Of a stretch of DNA of 64,000 bases, positions 23,639 to 31,798 are shown piece by piece (positions within the stretch are counted from its first letter, which is position 1; the number at the start of each line of letters is the position of its first letter). The stretch comes from Streptomyces sp. JJ38 (GTDB lineage Bacteria > Actinomycetota > Actinomycetes > Streptomycetales > Streptomycetaceae): NCBI RefSeq assembly GCF_019303475.1, contig NZ_JABLSI010000034.1, positions 1 to 64,000 on the forward strand, written 5' to 3'. The position numbers and the translations under genes were made by a program. The notes beneath the pieces are model-generated. The model ran no database searches. It was not told the DNA's origin and saw only the letters and a list, made by a program, of their open reading frames with translations.

Positions 23639-23729
23639 CCGGCCCCCGGGGCGGCCCGATACCGCCAAGCATCACCGCCCCGGAGGCCCCACCCCGTCCA
23701 GCCCAACGACCGAACGGAGACCACCCATC

Positions 23730-23933
23730 ATGACCCACACCACCGGCCGTCGGATGCGGCACTGCCCCGACTGCGACGGCTTCCCCGCCGTCCACATCGA
23801 CACCGGACGTACCAACGCCGACGGCACCCGCCACACCCTCCGCGTCACCTGCCGGACCTGCGACGGCACCGGTCTCGTCCGGCTCCACGCCCCGGCCCCG
23901 TCCTCGGCTGTCTCGGGGGCGGCGCGTGCCTGA
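23730..23933 (+). CDS. Small zinc-finger protein ahead of repSA
   Basis: The 67-residue product has CPDCDGFP and CRTCDGTG, two CxxC pairs in the style of DnaJ zinc repeats (CxxCxGxG). It overlaps the RepSA start by eight bases, so translation is coupled. Such small Cys-rich proteins are frequent directly before AICE rep genes; the role is unknown. Confidence 0.7.
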   Translation: MTHTTGRRMRHCPDCDGFPAVHIDTGRTNADGTRHTLRVTCRTCDGTGLVRLHAPAPSSAVSGAARA

Positions 23934-25317
23934 CCTCGCGGCCTTCGCGGGCCTGGACCCGGTCACCCTCGGCGACATGCTGCGGGTGGCCGGGTCCCCG
24001 GCCTTCGACCGCTGGCAAGACCAGGTCCGCCGCACCGGCGGCTGCGCCGACCCCATCCACCTCACCGGCTGGACCCTCACCAAGGACCGCACCACCGGCC
24101 AGACTCTCCACCGCTACTCCACCGAGGACGAACCCGGTGGTCGGCTGCGGGTGGCCTGCGGGAACCGGCGCGCCTCGCGGTGCCCGTCCTGCGCACGCCT
24201 GTACGCCGCTGACACCTACCACCTCATCCGCGCCGGACTCACCGGAGACGAGTCCAAGGACGTCCCCGCCTCGGTGCGGGACCACCCGAGAGTGTTCGCC
24301 ACGCTGACGGCCCCCTCGTTCGGCCCCGTGCACAACCGGCCCGACACCGGCCGCTGCCGCTGCGGCACCCGCCACGACGCCGACGACGCCGCCCTCGGCA
24401 CGCCGCTGGACCCGGACGGGTACGACTACGCGGGGGCGGTGCTGTTCAACAACCACGCGGGCGAGTTGTGGCGGCGCTTCACCAACCGGCTGCGCCGCGA
24501 GATCGCCGCCCGCGTCGGCCTCACGCAGAACGAGCTGCGCGAGCGGTGCCGCGTGTCCTACGGCAAGGTTGCCGAGTTCCAGCGGCGCGGCGCGATCCAC
24601 TTCCACGCCGTCATCCGCCTCGACGGACCAGACGGCCCCGAAGACGCGCCCCCGGCCTGGGCTAGCGTGCAGCTCCTCACCGACGCCATCGACGCGGCCG
24701 TGCGCCACTCCTACACCACCGTGACCGTCCCCACCTGCGACACCGAGCCCGAACGCGCTCTGCGCTGGGGCACCCAGCTCGACATCCGCCCCATCCGGGC
24801 CCTCGGCGCCGGTGAGGAGCTGACCGAACAGGCCGTGGCCGCCTACGTCGCCAAGTACGCCACCAAGGCAGCGGAGACCACGGGCACGCTCGACCGGCGC
24901 ATCGGGGAGCTCCACGAACTGAAACGGCACGACGTGCCCGACCACGCCCGGCGGCTCATCCGGGCCTGCTGGGACCTCGACGGCATGTATCCCGACCGGA
25001 AGCTGTGGGCCTGGGCCCACATGCTCGGCTTCCGCGGCCACTTCTCCAGCAAGTCCCGCCGGTACTCCACCACGCTCGGCGCCCTCCGCCAGGTCCGGGC
25101 CGACTACCGCGCCGAGGAACAACGCGAAGCCCTCGGCTTGGAGGACATCGAGCCGGACACCGTCCTCGTCCTGGCCGACTGGCAGTACGCCGGCCACGGC
25201 CACACCCCCGGCGAATCCCACCTCGCCCAAGGCATCGCCCGCGACCTTCAGCTCAACCGCGACACCGCACGCGAAGCCCTGCACGACCAACTCGCTCTGG
25301 AAGGAGCCGCCGCATGA
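23926..25317 (+). CDS. repSA: Rolling-circle replication initiator, RepSA-like
   Basis: The 463-residue product shows the HUH signature AIHFHAVIRL (His225, His227 as metal ligands) and the downstream YVAKYATK block (Tyr307/Tyr311, one likely the nicking Tyr). A Cys-rich patch (RASRCPSC, GRCRCG) precedes it, as in the RepSA family. It nicks the element double-strand origin, in pSAM2 inside or near rep itself, and drives replication after excision. GTG 23926 overlaps the small upstream gene; its TGA overlaps the xis ATG (ATGA). Confidence 0.9.
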   Translation: MPDLAAFAGLDPVTLGDMLRVAGSPAFDRWQDQVRRTGGCADPIHLTGWTLTKDRTTGQTLHRYSTEDEPGGRLRVACGNRRASRCPSCARLYAADTYHLIRAGLTGDESKDVPASVRDHPRVFATLTAPSFGPVHNRPDTGRCRCGTRHDADDAALGTPLDPDGYDYAGAVLFNNHAGELWRRFTNRLRREIAARVGLTQNELRERCRVSYGKVAEFQRRGAIHFHAVIRLDGPDGPEDAPPAWASVQLLTDAIDAAVRHSYTTVTVPTCDTEPERALRWGTQLDIRPIRALGAGEELTEQAVAAYVAKYATKAAETTGTLDRRIGELHELKRHDVPDHARRLIRACWDLDGMYPDRKLWAWAHMLGFRGHFSSKSRRYSTTLGALRQVRADYRAEEQREALGLEDIEPDTVLVLADWQYAGHGHTPGESHLAQGIARDLQLNRDTAREALHDQLALEGAAA

Positions 25318-25502
25318 CCACCGCAACCGCCGAACTGCTGACCGTGCCGGAGGTCATGGCACGGCTCAAGCTCGGACGCTCCACCGTCTACGACCTCATC
25401 CGCTCCCACCGGCTGACCTCCATCACCATCGGCCGCGCCCGACGCATCCCCGCCGACTCACTGCACGACTTCATCCGCGAGCAGATCGAGGAGGCCGCCT
25501 GA
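25314..25502 (+). CDS. xis: Excisionase (Xis), MerR-like winged helix
   Basis: The 62-residue product has an AlpA/excisionase-type winged helix: LLTVPEVMARLKLGRSTVYDLIRSHRL with a following basic wing GRARRIPADSL. It binds arm sites and favours integrase-mediated excision. Both ends overlap neighbours (ATGA with repSA, TGATG with int), so the three are translated together. Confidence 0.9.
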   Translation: MTTATAELLTVPEVMARLKLGRSTVYDLIRSHRLTSITIGRARRIPADSLHDFIREQIEEAA

Positions 25503-26656
25503 TGGCCGCTCAGCGCAAGCGCAACCCCAACGGCGCCGGAACCATCACCAAGCGCAAAGACGGCCGCTACCAAGCCGCCGTGTACGTCCTCCAGCCCGAC
25601 GGCACCCGCGCCCGCAAGTTCGCCTACGGCAAGACCTGGACCGAGTGCGACGCCAAACGCCGCGAGCTGCTGGCCAAGGTGGAGAACGGCGTACCGGTGC
25701 CAACCAAGTCGGCCAAGCTCTCCGAATGGCTGCCGTACTGGCTGGACAACGTAATCAAGCCGCGTCGCAAGCGGACGACGTACGCCAAGTACGAGATCCA
25801 CGTGCGGCTGTACCTCGTGCCCATGCTCGGGGCCAAGCGGTTGGAGTCGCTGAGCGTGGGCGAGGTGCGGCGTTTCCTCGCTCGGCTTGAGAAGCAGACC
25901 ACCGCCGCGACGGCCCGGGAATCGCACAAGGTGCTGCGGTCGGCCCTGACTGCTGCCTGCAGGGAGGAGCTGATCACCCGGAACGTGGTCACGCTCGTGG
26001 AACCGCCATCCGTGGATTCTCGGGACCTCTCCCCCTGGTCGCTCGACGAGACGTTGGCGTTCCTGGCGGCGGCTCGTGGTGATGCGCTGTACGCGGCCTT
26101 CGTGCTCGCGATCGCGCTGGGCTTCCGTCGTGGCGAGATCGTCGGCCTTCGGTGGGAGGACGTGGACCTGGACAAGCGCGAGATCCGGGTGCGGAAGCAG
26201 CGGCAGCGGGTCGGCGGCGAGCTGTACGAAGACGATCCCAAGGGGCGGCGTCGGCGTCAGACCCTCCCCTTGCCCGCCATCTGCGTAGCTCCCCTGCGGT
26301 GGCAGCGGATGCGGCAGGCTGCCCTGCGGGAACGTGCCGGGGCCGACTGGCAGGAGTCGGGGCACGTCTTCACGACGCGGACCGGGCGGCCGGTGGAGCC
26401 CCGGAACGTCTACCGGTCGTTCACGCGCGTGGCCAAGGATGCCGGGCTCCGGGTGATCCGGCTGCACGATGCCCGGCATGGCTGCGCGACGCTGCTGACG
26501 GCGGCCGGGGTGGCGCCTCGGGTGGTGATGGAGATCCTCGGCCACAGCCAGATCGCGATCACCATGAACACGTACACGCACGTCGTGCAGGACACCCAGC
26601 GGGAGGCGGTGAGCCACATGGACCGCCTGCTCAGGAAGCGGCCTGACCGTGGCTGA
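25502..26656 (+). CDS. int: Tyrosine-recombinase integrase
   Basis: The 384-residue protein has an N-terminal arm-binding domain (residues 1-65), SAM-like core-binding domain (70-165) and a catalytic domain with Arg209, His322, Arg325 (HDAR), His348 (LGHSQ) and nucleophile Tyr358 (MNTYTH). It catalyses recombination between element attP and the tRNA-Val attB. Its 3' end lies 69 bases from the att core, followed directly by an arm repeat and a terminator. Confidence 0.93.
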   Translation: MAAQRKRNPNGAGTITKRKDGRYQAAVYVLQPDGTRARKFAYGKTWTECDAKRRELLAKVENGVPVPTKSAKLSEWLPYWLDNVIKPRRKRTTYAKYEIHVRLYLVPMLGAKRLESLSVGEVRRFLARLEKQTTAATARESHKVLRSALTAACREELITRNVVTLVEPPSVDSRDLSPWSLDETLAFLAAARGDALYAAFVLAIALGFRRGEIVGLRWEDVDLDKREIRVRKQRQRVGGELYEDDPKGRRRRQTLPLPAICVAPLRWQRMRQAALRERAGADWQESGHVFTTRTGRPVEPRNVYRSFTRVAKDAGLRVIRLHDARHGCATLLTAAGVAPRVVMEILGHSQIAITMNTYTHVVQDTQREAVSHMDRLLRKRPDRG

Positions 26657-26663
26657 TCGCCCC

Positions 26664-26690
26664 CGTTGATGTCAGATCGCGATGTCAAAG
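26664..26690. promoter_or_regulatory. Arm-type repeat, right end (candidate integrase/excisionase site)
   Basis: CGTTGATGTCAG, five variable bases, GATGTCAA: the same two-copy GATGTCA layout as 17481-17507. It begins 7 bases after the int stop and its last bases enter the terminator stem. Confidence 0.65.
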
Positions 26691-26719
26691 ACCCCCAGCC
26701 ATGATCGGCTGGGGGTCTT
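26688..26719. terminator. Bidirectional terminator between int and tRNA-Val
   Basis: AAGACCCCCAGCC (26688-26700) pairs perfectly with GGCTGGGGGTCTT (26707-26719), loop ATGATC. It ends int on the plus strand and the tRNA on the minus strand, so the element brings its own terminator for the host tRNA. Confidence 0.85.
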
Positions 26720-26725
26720 CTTGCT

Positions 26726-26769
26726 GGTGGGCGCAACAGGGATCGAACCTGTGACATCTGCCTTGTAAG
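26726..26769 (-). repeat. Right att site: 3' half of the intact tRNA-Val
   Basis: The core runs from the anticodon loop to the CCA end and matches 17355-17398 at 42 of 44 positions. It is part of the functional tRNA, so integration restores the gene. Confidence 0.92.
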
Positions 26770-26799
26770 GGCAGCGCTCTACCGCTGAGCTATACGCCC
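26728..26799 (-). tRNA. tRNA-Val (anticodon TAC)
   Basis: The 72-base cloverleaf folds completely: acceptor GGGCGTA/TGCGCCC, D arm GCTC/GAGC, anticodon stem CTGCC/GGCAG with loop CTTACAA, 5-base variable loop, T stem ACAGG/CCTGT with TTCGATC. The encoded CCA is at 26725-26727. It is the integration target of the AICE, whose attP supplies the present 3' half. Confidence 0.97.
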
Positions 26800-26943
26800 G
26801 GGACATGCGCGCACCCCGTCGGCGGGGTGCATGACGAGGGTAAAGGATAACCGCCGCCGTGCGGTGCCGTGGGCGACGCGGGTTGGGTGGGCGGTGGGAC
26901 AATGGGCGCCGGGCCACTGTCGAGAAGCCGGGGAGAGGATTGC

Positions 26944-28218
26944 GTGGCGGCGATGAGCGGGGGCGGCGTGACGCGGCGGTGGGGCTTTGGCGGTGGGCGT
27001 GCGCAGCAGGCCCGGGCCGAGGCGCAGGCGGCCAAGGACGCCGCGGCGGCCGCGTTCTACGAGCTGGACACGGCACAGCGCGAGTTGAGCATCTCGGTGG
27101 AGACGATCACCGCGGTGGACGGCTCACCGGCGGGGCGGCGGGTGGCCGAGGAGTTCGCGGAGTTCGGGCGCCGGGTGGACGAGGTGAGCCACGCGTACAT
27201 CAGCGCGGTGGACCGGCACGACCTGGACCGGGAGGGGCTGGAGCCGGGGGCGGCCCAGCAGGCGCGCCGGGACCTGGAGGGGGTCAGGGGCGAGCTGGAG
27301 CGTGCGAAGGGGGAGCTGGAGCGGTTCGGGCGGGGGCTGGCCCCGCTGCTGGAACGGGCTGAGAGCCAGCTGGCGCAGGTGGCGCCGGCGGTGGAGCGGG
27401 CGCGGCAGGCCCTGCTGGCGGCGACGCGGGAGCTGGACGCGGCCCGGGAGGCGGGGTTCGGGGCGGACGAGTTCGCGGCGCGGCTGGCGGGGCTCGGCCC
27501 GGAGCTGACGAAGCTGAACGAGGGCGCGGGGCGGCACGGCGTCGCGGAGACGATCCGCCGGGCGGAGGACGTGCAGCGGCGGGCGGGGGCGGTGCGCGAG
27601 GAGGTGCGGCGGCTGCCGGAGCGGGCGGCGGAGATCGACCGCAGGCTGGCGTCGCTGCGGACCCGGGCCGAGGCGCTGGCGACGCGGGCGGACGGGGTGG
27701 AGCCGGTGCTGAGCGAGCTGCGGAGGCGGTTCAGCGCGGCGTGCTGGGAGGACCTGCAGCGGGTGCCGGAGCGGGCGCGGGACGCGGCGGGGCAGGCGCG
27801 GCACAAGCTGACGGAGGCGGAGGCGGCCCGGCGGGAGCAGCGCTGGGCGGACGCGACGGTGCTGCTGGGCACGGTGCGGGCGCTGTTGAACAGCGGGGAC
27901 AGCGCGGTGGCGGCGGCCTCGGAGCGGCTGGATCGGCTGACCGAGGTGGCGTTCAGCCACGAGCGGGAGACGGAGCGGGCGCGGTTCGCGCTGCGGGACG
28001 CGCAGAGGCTGGCGATGGCGGGGCGGAGCACGCCGGATCCGCGGCATGCCCGTCCGCTGGACGACGCCGTGGAGCGGCTGGACCGGGCGGTGGGTGCGCT
28101 GGAGGGTGGCGGTCGGCATCCGGACTACTGGCATTTCCTGACGGAGCTGGACGCGATCCGGGAGACGGTGGCGGCGGTGGTGCGGGATATCCGGGAGAGC
28201 CGGGGCGGGGCGGGCTGA
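26944..28218 (+). CDS. Long coiled-coil protein of unknown function
   Basis: The 424-residue protein is nearly all helical, with heptad-like Leu/Ala spacing and Arg/Glu-rich stretches from residue 25 to the end. There are no membrane segments and no enzyme motif. The GTG at 26944 has GGAGAGG six bases upstream; ATG 26953 is the alternative. It precedes the FmdB-type gene by 20 bases, probably one transcript. It may be a structural or stress-scaffold protein; this is a guess from composition. Confidence 0.65.
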   Translation: MAAMSGGGVTRRWGFGGGRAQQARAEAQAAKDAAAAAFYELDTAQRELSISVETITAVDGSPAGRRVAEEFAEFGRRVDEVSHAYISAVDRHDLDREGLEPGAAQQARRDLEGVRGELERAKGELERFGRGLAPLLERAESQLAQVAPAVERARQALLAATRELDAAREAGFGADEFAARLAGLGPELTKLNEGAGRHGVAETIRRAEDVQRRAGAVREEVRRLPERAAEIDRRLASLRTRAEALATRADGVEPVLSELRRRFSAACWEDLQRVPERARDAAGQARHKLTEAEAARREQRWADATVLLGTVRALLNSGDSAVAAASERLDRLTEVAFSHERETERARFALRDAQRLAMAGRSTPDPRHARPLDDAVERLDRAVGALEGGGRHPDYWHFLTELDAIRETVAAVVRDIRESRGGAG

Positions 28219-28238
28219 GCCGCGGTTATCCTGCGGGT

Positions 28239-28460
28239 ATGCCGAGGTATGAGTTCCGCTGCCGTGAGTGCGGCACGTCGTTCGAGGTCAGCCGCCCGAT
28301 GGCGGAGTCCGGTGCGCCCGCGTCCTGCCCGCAGGGGCACGCGGACACGGTGAAGCTGCTGTCGGCGGTCGCGGTCGGCGGCACGGCGTCGGCGGCCTCG
28401 GCGGGTCCGGCCGCGGCCGGGGGCGGCGGGGGCTGCTGCGGAGGCGGCTGCTGCGGCTGA
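28239..28460 (+). CDS. FmdB-family zinc ribbon protein
   Basis: The 73-residue protein starts MPRYEFRCRECGTSFEVSRP and has CPQGH, the CxxC...CxxxH zinc ribbon of the FmdB family. The C-terminus is unusual: a Gly tract with two Cys pairs, GGGGGCCGGGCCG. It may bind metal in addition to the ribbon zinc. Family function is poorly known (regulatory or metal-handling). Confidence 0.85.
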   Translation: MPRYEFRCRECGTSFEVSRPMAESGAPASCPQGHADTVKLLSAVAVGGTASAASAGPAAAGGGGGCCGGGCCG

Positions 28461-28463
28461 GGC

Positions 28464-28489
28464 CCGGGGGCCGAGGGCGGGGCCCCCGG
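28464..28489. terminator. Terminator between convergent genes
   Basis: CCGGGGGCC (28464-28472) and GGCCCCCGG (28481-28489) form a perfect 9-bp stem just after the FmdB stop. Confidence 0.65.
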
Positions 28490-28542
28490 AGCCGCGAGGC
28501 TGGGGCCCGGGGGCGGAGAAACGGGGGCCGCCGCGGCGGAGC

Positions 28543-29352
28543 CTAGGGCGCTACGGCGTGCAGGGCCTCGCGGAGGATGCGTTCGCCCGCGTTCACCCCG
28601 CGCTCGGGCAGAGCGGTGATGTGGGGGGCGGTCCAGCCGGTGTCGGCGAGTTCGCCGTGGCCGGGGCGCCAGCCGGCGTCGGCGGCCAGGAGCAGGTCGG
28701 CGTCGAGGAGTGAGTCCCCGGCGGCGAGGGTGCGGGTGGCTCCGGTGCGCCGGGCGACCTCGGCGACGGCGGCGCTCTTGGTGAGCGGGCGCGGGACGGC
28801 GTAGACCTTGCGGCCCTGGACGGAGACGGTCCAGCCGCGCGGTGCGGCCCAGGCCTCCAGTTCCTTGACCCAGGTCCGCGGCATGAGGGCGCGGTCGACG
28901 ACGAGGTAGGCGAAGAGGTCCTCGGCGGTGCGTTCCTTGAGCAGCCAGGCGGGGTCGGCCGTGCGGTGGAGGTGCTCCCGGATCTCGTCGAGGGGCGCGC
29001 AGGCGTCGTCGAGGCGGGCGCGGACGGTGCGGTGCCAGTCGTGGTCGGTGTGACCGTCGACGAGGAGGTGGCCGCCGTTGGCGCAGACGGCGAAGGGGGT
29101 GGGCGGTCCGGGCAGGTGGATGCGGCGGTACTGCTCGCGGGTGCGGGTGGTCGTGGGGACGAGGACGGCGCGCCCGGCGAGCTCGGTGAGCAGTTCGGCG
29201 GCGCGTTCGGTGAGGTAGGACAGGGGCGCCGCCTGGTAGACCTCGACGCACAGGAGCCGGGGGGCTTCGGCGTCGGGCGTGGTGAGGCCGAGCGCGGCGG
29301 CGGAGTAGATGAGGGTGCGGTCGAGGTCGCTGGCGACGAGTACGGGGTTCAT
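28543..29352 (-). CDS. HAD-family phosphatase of the Ter metabolite operon
   Basis: The 269-residue protein has HAD motif I DLDRTLIY (nucleophile Asp9), motif III around KSAAVAEV and motif IV AGDSLLDADLL; the inserted cap is of the sucrose-phosphatase/Cof type. In Ter-linked biosynthetic operons this phosphatase is predicted to dephosphorylate a nucleoside-like intermediate. Its ATG overlaps the stop of the phosphoribosyltransferase gene (ATGA), so it is the last gene of a three-gene operon. Confidence 0.85.
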   Translation of the reverse strand: MNPVLVASDLDRTLIYSAAALGLTTPDAEAPRLLCVEVYQAAPLSYLTERAAELLTELAGRAVLVPTTTRTREQYRRIHLPGPPTPFAVCANGGHLLVDGHTDHDWHRTVRARLDDACAPLDEIREHLHRTADPAWLLKERTAEDLFAYLVVDRALMPRTWVKELEAWAAPRGWTVSVQGRKVYAVPRPLTKSAAVAEVARRTGATRTLAAGDSLLDADLLLAADAGWRPGHGELADTGWTAPHITALPERGVNAGERILREALHAVAP

Positions 29353-31775
29353 GAGACGGCCTTTCCGTCGCCGCCGGTGGCGCCGCGGGTGTAGCGGGGG
29401 TGGATGAGCCCGACGCAGGTGTAGGGCAGGTCGTCGGTCTCCTCGACGGGGACGCCGCGCTGGCGGGCGAGGAGGCGGACGTGGTCGAGGTCGGCGCCGG
29501 CGTCGCGGCGGGCGAGGACGCGCCAGGGGACGCGGCGCAGCAGCACCCGGGTGGTCTCGCCGACGCCGGGCTTGACGAGGTTGACGTCGCCGATGCCGTA
29601 CTCCTCGCTGATGCGCTCGACGGCGCGCCAGCCGTCCCAGGTGGGGGTGCGGTCGGCGGCGAGCAGGGCGCGGGCGTCGGCGGTGGCCTCGGCGGTGACG
29701 TCGGGGAAGCGGGCGGCGACGGTGTCGAGGAAGTGGCCGGAGAGGTCGTCGGGGGCGAGGTCGCGGTAGAACTTGGCGCCGTGGAAGTCGCCGGGGCCGA
29801 CGAGGTCGGTGCGCAGGACGGTGCGCGAGACGAGCCCGGAGACGGTGGAGTTGAGGCAGGCGGAGGGGATCAGGTAGTCCTCGCGGGTGCCGTAGGTGCG
29901 CACGCAGCCGCCGGGGTCGGCGAGGACGGCGAGTTCGGGTGAGAACTCGGGGAACGGGCGCAGGGCTTCGGCCAGTTCGCGGGTGATGGCGCCCTTGCCG
30001 GTCCAGCCGTCGACGAAGACGACGTCGGCCGGTTCGTGGTGGGCGGCGAGCCAGCGCAGGGCGGTGGTGTCGATGCCCCGGCCGCGGACGATGGAGACGG
30101 CGTAGTGCGGCAGCTCGAGCCCGTGGGCGTGGCGGGCCCAGCGGCGCATGAGGACGCCGACGGGGGTGCCGGCCCGGGCGAGGGAGACGAGGACGGGGCG
30201 CGGGCCGCGTTCGGCCAGGACGGTTTCGGTGACGGCTCCGACGGCGCGGGCGACCCGGGCGGCGGAGTCGTCGAGGGCGGCGTGGAAGAGGCGCTGGTAG
30301 TCGGGGCTGGGCCGGTACTCGACGGGCAGCGACTCGGCGTAGTGGGCGCCGCCGCGCTGGATGGCCTCCTCGCGCTCCTCGATGGGCGCCTCCAGGGTGA
30401 CGTCGGAGAGGTCCTGGAGGAGCCAGCGGCAGTCCTGGGCCGGGTAGGAGGAGAAGTCCGGGCCGTGCAGGGGCGGCGGCAGCGGGGCGGCGGAGGGCAG
30501 GGTGGCCCAGACGACGCGTCCGGTGCGGGCGGCGAGCCGGGCCAGCAGGCCGTCGGACGCGTGGAGGGCCGGGGTGTCTCCCGCGGTGTCGGTGAGGAGG
30601 ACGACGGCGTCGAAGGCGGGTTCCCGGTGGTGGCCGCGCGGGGGGACGTTGTAGGCGTACCGGGGGCCGGGGCCGTCGGCGGGGGTGTCGTGGGCGGGGA
30701 AGGTGATCCGGTGCCGGATGGCGTACCCGGGGTCGTCGACGGCGAGGACCGGGGAGCGGGTGGTGGTGGAGTACCTGACCTCGACGCCCTCGCCGACACC
30801 GCCACCCGTGGCGCCGGTGAGGGCGTCGGCGAGGCGCAGCGGGGCGTACATCAGCTCCTCGGTGCCGAGGACGAGGACGCGACGGGCCCCGGGGGGCAGG
30901 GCGGCGGCGAGGCGGTCGGCGAGGGCGGGCAGGGCCGCTTCGAGCCGGGCGCGGTGTTCGGGGGTGAAGCCGTGGCGGCCGCCTTCGGGCAGCCCGGTGG
31001 GCCAGGGCAGGTCGACGCGCACGACGTCGCCGGGGGCACGGATGGCGTCGGGGGTGCCCGCCTCGGCGGCCGCGGAGGCGGACGCCTCCGCCTCGGCGAT
31101 GAGGGCCGCGGCGCGGTCGAGCGCGTCGGGCGGCAGGGTGAGCGTGCCGTTGGCGAGGGCCACGACGTCGATGCGGGCGCCCAGCTCGGCGGCGAACTTC
31201 TCCAGGGCCGCGGTGTCCTGGGCCGAGCGCATGTCGGTCAGGGCGACGACGACGTACCGGTCGCGGGCGTGGTGGCGGTGGAGCGCGGCGATGGTGTTGC
31301 GCACGGTGCGGCCGGTGGAGAACTCGTCGTCGACGAGGACCAGCGGGCCGTCGCCGGTCAGCAGCTCCGGGTCCGCGGGCAGCAGCAGGTGGGAGGTGTG
31401 GTGGGAGTGCTCCTCCTCGAACCCGGCGGCCCGTGGGTGGCCGGGGACCGGGCGGCGGGTGGAGTGGAGGTAGGGGGCGTGGCCGAGTCCGTCGGCGACG
31501 CAGTGCCCGAGCCCGGTGGCGGTCTCCGCGTAGCCGAGGACGACGGCGCGGGCGGTGTCGTCGCCGAGGAGTTCCCTGACGCGGTGGCCGAGGCCGAGCC
31601 CGGTGCCGTAGACGACGTCGGGGCGTTGGGGGACATGCTTGCCGAGCACCTGGGAGACGAGCAGGTGGGCGCGCTTGGGGTTGCGGCGCACGGCGAGCCC
31701 GAGGAGGTCGCGTATGCCCTCTCCGCTCAGCTCGACGCCGAGCCGTTCGGCCGTCCAGGTGCCTGTCCAGATCAC
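29349..31775 (-). CDS. Fused double phosphoribosyltransferase (PRTase/TRSP + StiP-type domain)
   Basis: The 808-residue protein holds two modules. Residues about 15-400 are a PRTase with PRPP loop LVLVDDEFSTGRTV followed by a TRSP-like segment. Residues about 440-790 match the StiP/PRTase-like family, with LVSLARAGTPVGVLMRR and VVFVDGWTGKGAI. In many bacteria these are separate Ter-operon genes; here they are one frame with no internal start. They are predicted to make a nucleoside-like stress metabolite. The start is GTG 31775; GTG 31802, overlapping the upstream stop, is the alternative. Confidence 0.8.
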   Translation of the reverse strand: MIWTGTWTAERLGVELSGEGIRDLLGLAVRRNPKRAHLLVSQVLGKHVPQRPDVVYGTGLGLGHRVRELLGDDTARAVVLGYAETATGLGHCVADGLGHAPYLHSTRRPVPGHPRAAGFEEEHSHHTSHLLLPADPELLTGDGPLVLVDDEFSTGRTVRNTIAALHRHHARDRYVVVALTDMRSAQDTAALEKFAAELGARIDVVALANGTLTLPPDALDRAAALIAEAEASASAAAEAGTPDAIRAPGDVVRVDLPWPTGLPEGGRHGFTPEHRARLEAALPALADRLAAALPPGARRVLVLGTEELMYAPLRLADALTGATGGGVGEGVEVRYSTTTRSPVLAVDDPGYAIRHRITFPAHDTPADGPGPRYAYNVPPRGHHREPAFDAVVLLTDTAGDTPALHASDGLLARLAARTGRVVWATLPSAAPLPPPLHGPDFSSYPAQDCRWLLQDLSDVTLEAPIEEREEAIQRGGAHYAESLPVEYRPSPDYQRLFHAALDDSAARVARAVGAVTETVLAERGPRPVLVSLARAGTPVGVLMRRWARHAHGLELPHYAVSIVRGRGIDTTALRWLAAHHEPADVVFVDGWTGKGAITRELAEALRPFPEFSPELAVLADPGGCVRTYGTREDYLIPSACLNSTVSGLVSRTVLRTDLVGPGDFHGAKFYRDLAPDDLSGHFLDTVAARFPDVTAEATADARALLAADRTPTWDGWRAVERISEEYGIGDVNLVKPGVGETTRVLLRRVPWRVLARRDAGADLDHVRLLARQRGVPVEETDDLPYTCVGLIHPRYTRGATGGDGKAVS

Positions 31776-31798
31776 GTGTTCGTCCCGTCCTGTTCCGT

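Larger units (their letters stand above)
17355..26769. mobile_element. pSAM2-type AICE integrated in tRNA-Val(TAC)
   Basis: The element is about 9.4 kb, bounded by a 44-bp near-identical repeat of the tRNA-Val 3' half (42/44 identical). It holds a full AICE set: Nudix, HTH regulator, SCO3933-like protein, FtsK-type transfer protein, Spd-like membrane proteins, RepSA-like initiator, excisionase and tyrosine integrase next to the tRNA. No gene is visibly broken, so excision, rolling-circle replication and mycelial transfer should be possible. Confidence 0.93.

Noticed and set aside
27124..28134. Minus-strand frame opposite the coiled-coil gene
   Set aside because: Composition is Pro/Arg/Leu-rich shadow; the plus frame has a ribosome site, a GTG start and regular helical protein pattern.
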